Part shown: positions 1 to 9,664 of the stretch, one piece after another
Numbering within the stretch: position 1 is the stretch's first letter
Layout: the number at the start of each line of letters is the position of its first letter
Assembly (NCBI GenBank): GCA_030152105.1
Contig: JASLIH010000296.1
Span: forward strand, 1-11,267
DNA from: Actinomycetes bacterium
GTDB lineage: Bacteria > Actinomycetota > CALGFH01
Direction: 5' to 3'
Length of the DNA stretch: 11,267 nt
Translations under genes and position numbers: made by a program
The notes under the pieces: generated by a model
What the model was told of the DNA's origin: nothing
Databases searched by the model: none
Seen by the model: only the letters and a program-made list of their open reading frames with translations

Positions 1-821
1 TCGACCCCGTCGGTCAGTGCCGAGGTGACGTCGACCGGGGCGTCGGGGATGGAGGTGGAGTCCATCGGGTCGTGGCCGGCGATCGTCTCCAGCAGGGTCG
101 CGGCATCGCGCACGTCACGCGCGAACGGGCCCACCTGGTCGAGGGAGGACGCGAAGGCGATCAGACCGTAGCGGCTGACCAGCCCATAGGTCGGCTTGAT
201 GCCGACGATGCCGCAGAGGGCCGCCGGCTGGCGGATCGAGCCGCCGGTGTCGGTGCCGATCCCGAGGGGGGCCTGGCCCGCGGCCACCGCCGCGGCCGAC
301 CCGCCGCTGGAGCCGCCCGGCACCCGGGTCGGGTCCCAGGGGTTGCGCGTCGGGCCGTACCCGGAGTTCTCGGTGGAGGAGCCCATGGCGAACTCGTCCA
401 TGTTGGTCTTGCCGAGGATCACCACCCCGCTGTCGCGCAGCCGGCGCACCACGGTGGCGTCGTACGGGGGCACGAACTCGTCGAGGATCCTCGACCCGGC
501 GGTGGTCCGGACGCCCTTGGTCACCAGCACGTCCTTGAGGGCCAGGGGCACCCCGGCCAGGGGGCCGAGCGGCTCGCCCCGCTCCCTGGCCGCGTCGACC
601 TCGCCGGCGGCCTTGAGGGCCTGGTCGCCGGTGACGGTGAGGAAGGCGTGCAGCTGCTCGTCGGTGGCCGCGATCCGCTCAAGGGCGGCCTCGGTGGCCT
701 GGACGGCGGTCGCCGCGCCGCTGGCGAACCGCTCGGCCAGCTCATGCGCGGTCAGGTCGGCCAGCGATCCCGGGACCGGGTCGGCCGGTCCCGCCCGGTC
801 CGCGGGGCCCGCCGGGCTCAC
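1..821 (-). CDS. gatA: Glutamyl-tRNA(Gln)/aspartyl-tRNA(Asn) amidotransferase subunit A (partial, C-terminus off window)
   Basis: GatA is the amidase subunit of GatCAB. It releases ammonia from glutamine so that misacylated Glu-tRNA(Gln) or Asp-tRNA(Asn) can be converted to the correct aminoacyl-tRNA in the cytoplasm. Translating the minus strand from the GTG at 821 gives 273 residues of a clear amidase-signature protein. The catalytic Lys is K96 in the LALKD motif. The cis-Ser S171 lies in [11 protein letters not shown], and the nucleophile S195 lies in [16 protein letters not shown]. The K-S-S spacing, with 24 residues between the serines, matches the family. The frame is open to the left edge, so roughly the last 40% of a family-typical 480-500 residue protein is missing. 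The GTG start overlaps the gatC TGA by four bases (GTGA), with GGAGG at 826-830, so translation is probably coupled. The first 20 residues are an Ala/Gly/Pro-rich extension containing an [12 protein letters not shown] tandem. A shorter form is possible, but no better start is visible. Confidence 0.97.
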   Translation of the reverse strand, partial: MSPAGPADRAGPADPVPGSLADLTAHELAERFASGAATAVQATEAALERIAATDEQLHAFLTVTGDQALKAAGEVDAARERGEPLGPLAGVPLALKDVLVTKGVRTTAGSRILDEFVPPYDATVVRRLRDSGVVILGKTNMDEFAMGSSTENSGYGPTRNPWDPTRVPGGSSGGSAAAVAAGQAPLGIGTDTGGSIRQPAALCGIVGIKPTYGLVSRYGLIAFASSLDQVGPFARDVRDAATLLETIAGHDPMDSTSIPDAPVDVTSALTDGV

Positions 822-1114
822 GGGGCCTCCTCGATGATCCGGGGGACCTTGAACCGGTTCTGCTCGACCTCGGGGGCGGTCGACAGCGCCTCCTCCAGGG
901 TCAGGCAGGGCCCGGGCACGTCCTCACGCCACGCGTTCACCCTCGGCAGGGGGTGGGCGGTCGGCGGCACCCCTTCGGTGGGCAGCCGCCTGATCTTGTC
1001 GGCCTCCTCCAGGATCAGTGACAGCTGAGCCTGGAAGCGGTCGATCTCCTCGTCGGTCAGAGCGAGGCGGGCGAGACGGGCGACGTGCTCGACGTCAGCA
1101 CGGCTGATCGGCAT
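818..1114 (-). CDS. gatC: Glutamyl-tRNA(Gln)/aspartyl-tRNA(Asn) amidotransferase subunit C
   Basis: GatC is the small subunit that wraps around GatA and GatB and stabilises the amidotransferase complex. The 98-residue product is normal length for the family. It starts [19 protein letters not shown] and continues [17 protein letters not shown], the conserved N-terminal helical region. It ends with the typical [13 protein letters not shown] tail (motif [10 protein letters not shown]). The ATG at 1112-1114 was chosen over an upstream in-frame start because an AAGGA ribosome site sits 6-8 nt before it and because homology begins here; the upstream extension does not resemble GatC. It is followed directly by gatA with a 4-nt overlap. 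The next gene upstream on the same strand is the VOC gene, whose stop lies 37 nt before this ATG. gatB is not in the window and may lie further left. Confidence 0.96.
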   Translation of the reverse strand: MPISRADVEHVARLARLALTDEEIDRFQAQLSLILEEADKIRRLPTEGVPPTAHPLPRVNAWREDVPGPCLTLEEALSTAPEVEQNRFKVPRIIEEAP

Positions 1115-1151
1115 GGACAATTCCTTCGAACGTTCCGGCGGTCGGCCGAGT

Positions 1152-1499
1152 CTACCGTCGCCCCTCCGACGATTGCCGTGGGATTTCCACAGCCAGCTCG
1201 ACCACGAACCCGTCCGGGTCCTCGACATGCACCGTCCGATGTCCCCAGGGCCGGTCCACCGGCCCGTTCAGGATGGTCGCCCCCGCCGCCCGCAGCCGCT
1301 GCGCCTCGGCGTCCACGTCCTCGACAAGCAACACGACCTCCCCACCCGGGCTCCCGGGCGCCTCCACCCCCTGCCCGGTCAGCTCCTCCAGCCGGTTGCG
1401 GTCGTACAGCCCGAACTTCGCCCCCTGGGTCGCGAACTCGGCGTACCCGTCCCCCCGCAGCTTGAACGGCAGCCCGATCACATCCCGGTAGAACGCCAC
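1152..1499 (-). CDS. VOC (glyoxalase/bleomycin-resistance fold) protein, N-terminus displaced by a frameshift
   Basis: The 115-residue frame is a vicinal-oxygen-chelate fold domain. It shows AFYRDVIGLPFKLRGDGYAEF near the start, a second half with GGEVVLLVEDVDAEAQRLRAAGA, and the terminal motif GHRTVHVEDPDGFVVELAV, typical of the superfamily. VOC proteins include glyoxalases, extradiol dioxygenases and antibiotic-binding proteins, and the substrate here cannot be told. The frame can begin at GTG 1499, but that start lacks the first beta strand. The expected N-terminus (MNQVGYVILFVGDLER) is encoded just upstream from ATG 1549 in another frame. Adding one base between 1499 and 1502 restores a continuous 132-codon protein with the usual Ala before VAFYRD. 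So this is either a young pseudogene or a base-call/assembly error in a short C run. In the restored protein the usual first metal-ligand His is not evident in strand 1, so metal-dependent catalysis is doubtful. Its neighbours, DUF6458 and gatC, give no functional clue. Confidence 0.8.
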   Translation of the reverse strand: MAFYRDVIGLPFKLRGDGYAEFATQGAKFGLYDRNRLEELTGQGVEAPGSPGGEVVLLVEDVDAEAQRLRAAGATILNGPVDRPWGHRTVHVEDPDGFVVELAVEIPRQSSEGRR

Positions 1500-1549
1500 G
1501 GCCGCTCCAGGTCGCCCACGAACAGGATCACATACCCAACCTGGTTCAT
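1500..1549 (-). other. Displaced 5' end of the VOC gene (frameshift region)
   Basis: From ATG 1547-1549 the minus strand encodes MNQVGYVILFVGDLER, a standard VOC first strand and helix start. It then reads PWRSTGM and stops at TGA 1478-1480 after 23 codons. The distance from this ATG to the VOC stop is 398 nt, one base short of a multiple of three. This is as expected for a single-base deletion at about 1500-1501, where CGG-CC-GTG would need one more G (one more C on the plus strand). Whether the change is real or a sequencing error cannot be decided from one sequence. Confidence 0.75.
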
Positions 1550-1720
1550 GCCCTCATCCAACCACAGGGCGCCCGCCGAGCTACGAACCCCACCACCACG
1601 AGGTCTGCCAGGTGAGGGCGGAGAGGATGGCCTGGCCGGAGAGGCTGGGGCCGGTAGAGGTTCGGGATCGAGGCCACGAACACGCGGGCCCCTGGGCGCC
1701 GCCTCAGGCGGAGGTGGGGA

Positions 1721-1963
1721 TCAGGGGTAGTCGCGTTCGATGCGGCGTTCCTCGACCACGCGCTCTTCCGGGTAGGCGGTGGAGCGACGGCGGTAGGGGG
1801 AGAAGTTGCTCCAGAACAGCAGGGAGAGGAGCAGGCCGACCACGCCGGCGACCATCAGGATGATGCCGACGGTGTTGATGTTGAAGCCCTCGGTGGTGAC
1901 GTTGACCGCAAAGGTCAGGATGGCTCCGATCACCAGCAGGAAGATGCTGGCTCCGATGCTCAT
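1721..1963 (-). CDS. DUF6458-like small membrane protein
   Basis: This is an 80-residue protein of unknown function that resembles the DUF6458 family of small actinobacterial membrane proteins. It begins MSIGASIFLLVIGAILTFAV, with a first membrane helix at about residues 3-20. The conserved-looking NTVGIILMVAGVVGLLLSL gives a second helix at about 32-50. The rest is a hydrophilic, highly charged tail rich in Arg and Glu (from about residue 55), ending in ERDYP. Two helices and a charged tail suggest an inner-membrane protein with both ends cytoplasmic. The ATG at 1963 has a near-perfect ribosome site (GAAGGAGG, 1968-1975) four bases upstream, implying efficient translation. It lies downstream of the possible terminator at 2027-2048, so it may have its own promoter, although none is clear. 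The family assignment rests on recalled sequence pattern, and no molecular role is known to me. Confidence 0.85.
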   Translation of the reverse strand: MSIGASIFLLVIGAILTFAVNVTTEGFNINTVGIILMVAGVVGLLLSLLFWSNFSPYRRRSTAYPEERVVEERRIERDYP

Positions 1964-1967
1964 GGTG

Positions 1968-1975
1968 CCTCCTTC
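1968..1975 (-). promoter_or_regulatory. Strong ribosome binding site of the DUF6458-like gene
   Basis: The minus strand reads GAAGGAGG followed by CACC and the ATG at 1963. This is an eight-base match to the anti-Shine-Dalgarno sequence, the strongest such site in the window, and it fixes the start of the small membrane protein. Confidence 0.75.
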
Positions 1976-2026
1976 AAGTCAAGCACGTTGTCTCCGGTCC
2001 GCCCTACCCGGTCGGGCCTCGGGGAA

Positions 2027-2048
2027 ACCCCCGATCCGGACCGGGGGT
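2027..2048 (-). terminator. Possible intrinsic terminator after the 196-aa membrane protein gene
   Basis: Six bases downstream of the TGA at 2054-2056, the minus strand can form a stem of ACCCCCG with CGGGGGT. The enclosed GTCCGGAT can itself fold partly through TCCGGA. The stem is followed by TTTCCCC, so there is only a very short T run. The GC-rich 7-bp stem directly after a stop codon supports a terminator. The weak T tract, usual in high-GC actinobacteria, leaves it uncertain. If real, it would separate the ligA/membrane-protein transcript from the genes further left. Confidence 0.4.
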
Positions 2049-2053
2049 CCCTA

Positions 2054-4785
<2,732 letters not shown>

Positions 4786-7023
4786 ATGCTGAGCGTCGTG
4801 TTCGCTTCCTTGGGTCGCTTCGTCTACCGCCGCCGGGTGCCGGTGGTGCTGGCCTGGGTGCTGCTCCTCGGGGTCGGGCTGGGGGTCGGCGGGCAGGTGT
4901 TCGGCCGGCTCGGCAGCGGCAGCGGCCTGCGCGACGACGCCGAGTCGGTGGTCGTGTCCGACCGGCTCAGCCGGGTCGGGGGCGGCGGGACGGGGATCAG
5001 CGGCCTGATCGACGGGCGCCCGGCCGGCGACCCGGCGTTCCAGGCCGAGGTCAACGCGGCCGTCAAGGACCTGGAGGCCACCCCCGGCGTCGAGCGGGTC
5101 ACCGGCCCCTGGAACAAGAGCGAGCCGGTCCGCGGGGATCGGGGGGCTCAGCAGGCCGCGGGCGACAGCCCCCCGAACAATCCGCTGGTCGCCCGGGACG
5201 GGCGGGCGGTGCTGGTCCGGGTCGAGCTGGAGAGCCGGCTGAACGGACCCGCCTACGACCGGGCCGTCGAGCAGGTCGGCCGGCGGCTGCGGGCCGTCGA
5301 CGCCCCTCGGGTCGTGGTCGGCGGCGAGGAACAGGCCCGCGACGAGTTCCAGGAGCAGGCCCGCAAGGACCTGGAGCGGGGCGAGACCCTGGCCCTGCCG
5401 GTCATGCTGGTGCTGCTGTTCCTGGTGTTCCGGGGGGTCGTGGCCTCCATCACCCCCCTGCTGGTGGCGGCCGTCGCCGTGGCCGGGGCGCTGCTCATCC
5501 TGCTCGGGGTCAGCCATGTCGCCGACATCTCCGCCTACTCGGTCAACGTCATCACCATGCTCGGCCTCGGCCTGGCGGTCGACTACTCGCTGCTGGTCAT
5601 CAGCCGCTTCCGTGAGGAGCGGGCGGGCGGCCTGGAGCTCGGAGCGGCGATCGAGCGGACCATGGCCACGGCCGGCCGCACCGTCGCCTTCTCCGGGCTG
5701 ACCGTGGCCGCCTCCCTGTGCGGGCTGCTCGCCTTCGCCGAGCCGTTCCTGCGCTCGCTGGCCTGGGGCGGGATCGGGGTGGTGCTGGTGGCCCTTGTGG
5801 CCGCCGTCACCCTGGTCCCGGCCCTGCTCGGCCTCTGGGGCGGCCGGATCAAGCCGGGCCAGACGGAGGGGTCCGGCCCGGCGGACCGGGGCCCGGACCA
5901 CGGGACGTTCTACCGGCTGTCGCGGCTGGTCCAGCGCTTCGCCCCGGTGATCGTGGTGCTGGTCGCGGCCCTGCTGGTGCTGCTGGCCCTGCCCTTCCGC
6001 CACGCCCGGCTGGAGAACTCGGGCCTGGAGTCGCTCCCCCGCTCCTCGGAGTCCCGCCAGCTGTTCGAGACGACCCAGGCCCGCTTCCAGGGTGGCGGCA
6101 CCGACCCGGTGGTGGTCGTGGTCGAGTCGGCCCCCGGGAACCCGCCGGTCGCCGGCTACCTGCGCCGGATCGGGGAGCTGCCCGGGGTGTCGAGGGCCGA
6201 GATCCGCCCGGGCACCCCGCCCCAGATCACCGTGCTGGACGTCATCCCCGAGGGCACCAGCGAGGGACCGGCGGCGACCCGGCTGGTCGAGCGGATCCGG
6301 GCCCTGGAGCGGCCGGTCGCGGCCGGGGTCACCGGCCCGGCCGCCTTCCTGGTCGACTACCGCGACTCGCTCGCCTCGCGGCTGCCGTACGCCCTTGGGC
6401 TGATCGGGCTGGCCACCTTCGCCCTGCTGTTCCTGATGACCGGGTCGGTGGTGGTGCCGGTCAAGGCGATCGTCATGAACGTGCTGTCGCTCGGGGCCAG
6501 CTTCGGGGCTCTGGTCTGGGTGTTCCAGGAGGGCCACCTGTCCGGGGTGCTCGGCTTCGACCCGCCGGGCATGGTCGACATCACCATCCCGGTGCTGATC
6601 TTCGTGTTCGCCTTCGGGCTGTCCATGGACTACGAGGTGTTCCTGCTCTCGCGGATCAAGGAGGCCTGGGACCAGACCGGCGACAACGACCGGGCGGTCG
6701 CCCTCGGCCTCCAGCGCACCGGGCGGATCGTCACCTCGGCGGCGGCCCTGATCGTGGTCGTGTTCTGTGGCTTCGCGGCCGGGGAGCTGCTGACCATCAA
6801 GGAGGTCGGCCTTGGCATGGCCATCGCCGTCATCCTCGACGCCACCGTGGTCCGGATGCTGCTGGTCCCGGCGACCATGAAGCTGATGGGCCGCTGGAAC
6901 TGGTGGGCCCCGCCGGCCATGCGCCGCTTCCACGACCGCTACGGCCTTGCCGAGCGGGAGCCGTCGCCGCCTCCCCGGGAGGACGGCACGGAGCGGGTAG
7001 GCTCGCTCCATGCCGGTCATTGA
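4786..7023 (+). CDS. MMPL-family RND transporter
   Basis: This is a complete 745-residue member of the MMPL branch of the RND superfamily. These proton-driven inner-membrane pumps export lipids or other hydrophobic compounds in actinobacteria. The two-fold RND layout is clear. TM1 lies at about 17-37, followed by a large extracytoplasmic loop (about 40-200) and a helix bundle at about 200-350. A cytoplasmic linker follows, then TM7 at about 385-403, a second large loop (to about 533), and a second bundle from 534 to about 698. The proton-relay Asp-Tyr pairs are present in both halves: D266-Y267 (LGLAVDYSLLVISRFREE) and D615-Y616 (FGLSMDYEVFLLSRIKE). The C-terminus has the common LMGRWNWWAPPAMRRFH motif. 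ATG 4786 has GAGGG six bases upstream. It is shorter than mycobacterial MmpL3-type proteins because it lacks their long C-terminal domain. The cargo cannot be inferred. The gene shares 14 nt with the next gene, so they are probably one transcript. Confidence 0.95.
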   Translation: MLSVVFASLGRFVYRRRVPVVLAWVLLLGVGLGVGGQVFGRLGSGSGLRDDAESVVVSDRLSRVGGGGTGISGLIDGRPAGDPAFQAEVNAAVKDLEATPGVERVTGPWNKSEPVRGDRGAQQAAGDSPPNNPLVARDGRAVLVRVELESRLNGPAYDRAVEQVGRRLRAVDAPRVVVGGEEQARDEFQEQARKDLERGETLALPVMLVLLFLVFRGVVASITPLLVAAVAVAGALLILLGVSHVADISAYSVNVITMLGLGLAVDYSLLVISRFREERAGGLELGAAIERTMATAGRTVAFSGLTVAASLCGLLAFAEPFLRSLAWGGIGVVLVALVAAVTLVPALLGLWGGRIKPGQTEGSGPADRGPDHGTFYRLSRLVQRFAPVIVVLVAALLVLLALPFRHARLENSGLESLPRSSESRQLFETTQARFQGGGTDPVVVVVESAPGNPPVAGYLRRIGELPGVSRAEIRPGTPPQITVLDVIPEGTSEGPAATRLVERIRALERPVAAGVTGPAAFLVDYRDSLASRLPYALGLIGLATFALLFLMTGSVVVPVKAIVMNVLSLGASFGALVWVFQEGHLSGVLGFDPPGMVDITIPVLIFVFAFGLSMDYEVFLLSRIKEAWDQTGDNDRAVALGLQRTGRIVTSAAALIVVVFCGFAAGELLTIKEVGLGMAIAVILDATVVRMLLVPATMKLMGRWNWWAPPAMRRFHDRYGLAEREPSPPPREDGTERVGSLHAGH

Positions 7024-7861
7024 CCCGCGGGGCAACGGGGCCGTCCAGCTGGTCGTGACCGACCTGGACGGGACGCTCTCCGACGCCGCCGAGCGCATCC
7101 ACCCGGCCTCGGTCAGGGCCATCGGCGAGCTGGAGGCCGCCGGGGTCCCCGTGCTGGTCGCCACCGGGCGGCGGCTGCGGATGGCCTGCGCGGTGCTGGA
7201 GGCTGGCGGCCTGACCGGGCCGGCGGTGGTGCTCGACGGCGCCATCGGGCTCGACCTGCGCGACGGGCGGGTGTTCCACCAGGTCACCTTCCCGGCCCTG
7301 GCGGCCGCGGGGGTGCTGGAGGCGTTCGCCGCCGCCGGCCTGAGCCCGTGCGTCTACGTCGACCGGGAGGGGGTCGACCTGGTCGTCGGCGACCACCCCT
7401 CGACCCACCCCGGCCACCTCGCCAGGGCCATGCCCTGGGTGGCCACCGACGACCTGGCCCGCGTGGTCGCCACCGAGCCCGTGTACGCGTTCGCGGTGGT
7501 GGGACGGCCGGCGCGGCTGCTGGAGCCGGTCCTCCAGCTGGTCGGGCCGGCCGGCAGCGCCAGCCTCGTCGGGGACCTGATCTACGGCGGCTCGACGGTC
7601 CAGGTCCGGCCGCCGCGGGTCAGCAAGTGGAGCGGGGTGCTGGCCTTCTGCGCCGAGCAGGGCATCGACCCCGGCCGGGTCCTTGCCGTCGGTGACGGCG
7701 CCAACGACCTGGAGCTGCTGGAGGGCGCGGCCGTCGCCTGTGTGGTCGACACCGCCGCCCCGGCCGTCCTGGCCCGGGCCGACCACCTCATCGGCCCGCC
7801 GGGCACCGGCGGCTGGGCGGCCGTGCTGGAGCTGGCCAGACGCCCGGTCAGCGACCGGTGA
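7010..7861 (+). CDS. HAD superfamily hydrolase, Cof/IIB type (sugar-phosphatase-like)
   Basis: This is probably a cytoplasmic Mg2+-dependent phosphatase acting on a small phosphorylated substrate such as a sugar phosphate. The 283-residue protein has all four HAD motifs. Motif I is VVTDLDGTL, with nucleophile D18 and acid/base D20. Motif II is VATGRR, with T52. Motif III is K206 in VSKWSG. Motif IV is GDGANDLELL, with D229 and D233. The long region between motifs II and III (about 60-200) is the size of a C2-B type cap, which defines the Cof/IIB group. The ATG at 7010 lies inside the end of the exporter gene with 14 nt overlap. Its ribosome site is weak (AGG eight bases upstream), consistent with translational coupling. 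An inner start near the motif I region would be too short. Its 3' end overlaps the convergent hydrolase-like gene by 14 nt. The substrate is unknown, and its being next to a sugar operon on the opposite strand is only suggestive. Confidence 0.93.
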   Translation: MPVIDPRGNGAVQLVVTDLDGTLSDAAERIHPASVRAIGELEAAGVPVLVATGRRLRMACAVLEAGGLTGPAVVLDGAIGLDLRDGRVFHQVTFPALAAAGVLEAFAAAGLSPCVYVDREGVDLVVGDHPSTHPGHLARAMPWVATDDLARVVATEPVYAFAVVGRPARLLEPVLQLVGPAGSASLVGDLIYGGSTVQVRPPRVSKWSGVLAFCAEQGIDPGRVLAVGDGANDLELLEGAAVACVVDTAAPAVLARADHLIGPPGTGGWAAVLELARRPVSDR

Positions 7862-8837
7862 GCTCGCCCCGGAGGACCTCCCAGACGGCCGCCGGGTCGC
7901 TGCCGGCCAGGGCGCTCATGTGCCCGCAGGCCTCGAATCCCCAGGTCCAGAGGTCCTCGATGCCGGCCGCCCTGGCGGCGGCCACGGCGGTGCGGATGTC
8001 GGGCCCGTCGGTCGGCTCCATCCGGAACCCCTGGATCCAGATCTGCGCGCCAACCCCGTGGCCGGCGGCGAGGCGGCCGACCAGCTCCGAGAAGCGGGTC
8101 ACGAACGGCCCCGCCGGCTCCGAGAAGGCCTTCCAGTAGGGGTCGGTGGCCAGCGTGCCCAGCCCGGGGAGGGCGGCCACCGCCGACCAGTCGGGCAGCC
8201 CGTGCACGCCCCCGACCAGGGGCAGCAGGCAGACAGTGGTGGCCGCGCCCTGGGATTGACAGTGGGCGACCAGGTCGGCGAGGAAGTCGACCAGGCAGTC
8301 CTGACGGAAGGCGAGCACCTCGGGCGTCAGCTCGGCCGGCAGGGACGCGCCGCCGGTGCGCTCGGCGAAGCGGGCCTGGCAGTGGCGGCAGCGGCAGCCC
8401 CAGCGGCCCGGGTCGAGGCCGAAGTGCTCGGGGTGGACCCAGTGTGGCTCGTCCCAGAAGACGTGGTCAGCGCCGGTGTCGACGGCCGCGTCGGCCCAGG
8501 AGCGGACGAAGGCCCGCACAGCCGGGTTGTTGGGGCAGCCGGCCGGGGTGGCCCGGCCGTCGTCAAGGACCTGGCCGGCGTCGGGGTTGAAGGCGGTGAA
8601 ACGGCTCTCGGCCTCGCCGCCGAACATCTGGGCCACCCCCCAGGGGGCGATCTGGACCTCGAGGCCGGCGGCGTGGGAGGCCTCGACGACCCGGCCCATG
8701 CTCTCGCGGTAGTAGGCCAGGTCGTTCTCGCTGTAGGTGTGCAGCACCCCGGTGAACCCGTCGGCGGCCAGCCCCTCCATGTCGGCGGCGACGTGGCGCA
8801 GGACCCGGTTGCCGAAATACGAGGTCCCGATGCTCAT
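7848..8837 (-). CDS. Putative TIM-barrel glycoside-hydrolase-like protein of a sugar ABC operon
   Basis: This is a 329-residue protein with no signal peptide, so likely cytoplasmic. I do not recognise a named family with confidence. The layout looks like a (beta/alpha)8 glycosidase-type barrel. An early strand and helix (GLAADGFTGVLHTYSENDL) is followed by VQIAPWG, then DHVFWDEPHW with a possible acidic catalytic pair D129-E130. Next come a late strand with GAQIWIQGFRM and a final DLWTWGFEACGHMS. After the WDEPHW motif comes a tight cysteine cluster, C148, C150 and C153 (CxCxxC followed by QARF). Similar clusters occur in some uncharacterised glycosyl-hydrolase-like proteins and could bind a metal; C101 (CPNNPAVRAF) could be a fourth ligand. 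ATG 8835-8837 overlaps the upstream permease stop as ATGA, so translation is coupled to the importer. This suggests it acts on the imported carbohydrate, although a different enzyme class cannot be ruled out. The first four residues (MSIG) match the DUF6458 protein only by chance. Confidence 0.75.
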   Translation of the reverse strand: MSIGTSYFGNRVLRHVAADMEGLAADGFTGVLHTYSENDLAYYRESMGRVVEASHAAGLEVQIAPWGVAQMFGGEAESRFTAFNPDAGQVLDDGRATPAGCPNNPAVRAFVRSWADAAVDTGADHVFWDEPHWVHPEHFGLDPGRWGCRCRHCQARFAERTGGASLPAELTPEVLAFRQDCLVDFLADLVAHCQSQGAATTVCLLPLVGGVHGLPDWSAVAALPGLGTLATDPYWKAFSEPAGPFVTRFSELVGRLAAGHGVGAQIWIQGFRMEPTDGPDIRTAVAAARAAGIEDLWTWGFEACGHMSALAGSDPAAVWEVLRGELTGR

Positions 8838-9664
8838 CCCTTGACCGCCCCGGCGGTCAGGCCGCTGACCACCCGCCGCTGGACGAGCAGGAAGAACACC
8901 ACCGCCGGGATGGCGAACAGCGTCGACCCGGCCATCACCGCGCCCCACTCGGTGCCGTGGTTGGTGGTGAAGGAGGCCAGCCAGATCCCGAGGGTCTGCT
9001 TCTCGGGGCTGCGCAGCAGCACGTACGCGATCAGGTAGTCGTTCCAGACGAGGATGAAGGAGAAGACCGCGGTCGCGACCAGCCCGGGCGCGACCAGCGG
9101 GAACAGGATCCGCCGGAACGCCCCGGCGCGGGTGCAGCCGTCCACCATCGCCGCCTCCTCCAGCTCCTCGGGGATGTTGACGATGAAGCCGCGCAGTGTC
9201 CAGATGGCGAACGGGAGCACGAAGGTCAGGTAGGTGACGACGATCCCGGCCAGCCGGTCCGTCTGGCCGGCCCGGTCCAGCATCAGGTAGATGGGGATGA
9301 TCAGTGCCTCCAGCGGCACCATCTGGACCACGATCAGCATGACGACCAGGAGCGCCCGGCCGCTGAAGCGGTACCGGGCCGCGGCCAGGGCGGCCAGGAA
9401 GGCCAGGGCCAGCGAGATCACGATGGTGGCGATCACCACCAGGATCGAGTTGCGGACATCCTGGAGGAAGTGTGGCTTGCCGACGGCCGAGCGGAAGTTC
9501 TCCAGCGTCCCCGGGATCGGCAGCCACTTGGGCTCGAACGACAGGATGTCGGCACCCCGCTTGAAGCCGGTGGCCACCATCCAGTAGATGGGGAACAACG
9601 TGACCAGCAGCACCAGCACGGCGGCGGCGTTGTAGCCGGCCCTGGCCAGTCGGCGGCGGGTCAC
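8834..9664 (-). CDS. Carbohydrate ABC transporter permease (MalG-like, CUT1 type)
   Basis: This is the inner-membrane permease subunit of a sugar importer, the second of the two permeases and the MalG-like one. The 276-residue product has six likely helices: about 13-31, 70-96, 105-128, 138-160, 196-217 and 242-262. The conserved cytoplasmic EAA loop at 170-189 (EAAMVDGCTRAGAFRRILFP) contacts the ATPase. The FPIYWM near TM1, the RF/YRFSGR loop and the WNDYLIAYVLL segment are all characteristic of MalG-like proteins. The start is GTG 9662-9664, which overlaps the upstream permease stop as GTGA. This gives a normal length, whereas the open frame extending further upstream is merely the overlap region. 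Its own stop overlaps the next gene's ATG by four bases. No ATPase subunit is in the window; many CUT1 systems use a shared MsmK/MsiK-type ATPase encoded elsewhere. The sugar cannot be told from the sequence. Confidence 0.95.
   Translation of the reverse strand: MTRRRLARAGYNAAAVLVLLVTLFPIYWMVATGFKRGADILSFEPKWLPIPGTLENFRSAVGKPHFLQDVRNSILVVIATIVISLALAFLAALAAARYRFSGRALLVVMLIVVQMVPLEALIIPIYLMLDRAGQTDRLAGIVVTYLTFVLPFAIWTLRGFIVNIPEELEEAAMVDGCTRAGAFRRILFPLVAPGLVATAVFSFILVWNDYLIAYVLLRSPEKQTLGIWLASFTTNHGTEWGAVMAGSTLFAIPAVVFFLLVQRRVVSGLTAGAVKG

Noticed and set aside
72..1028. Plus-strand open frames across gatA and gatC
   Set aside because: These are shadows of the minus-strand gat genes, which carry the amidase signature and GatC homology.
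1699..1711. Perfect small inverted repeat (CCGCCT-C-AGGCGG) after the DUF6458-like gene
   Set aside because: The loop is one to three bases and no T run follows on the minus strand. Such short GC palindromes are expected by chance in this composition, so a terminator is not claimed.
1550..1720. 171-bp gap between the DUF6458-like gene and the VOC gene
   Set aside because: I looked for a small gene, tRNA or promoter. The open frames through it are extensions of the shadow frames and nothing convincing was seen.
1976..1985. TTGACT just upstream of the DUF6458-like gene resembling a -35 box
   Set aside because: It lies about 15 nt from the start codon and adjoins the ribosome site, leaving no room for a -10 box and transcription start.
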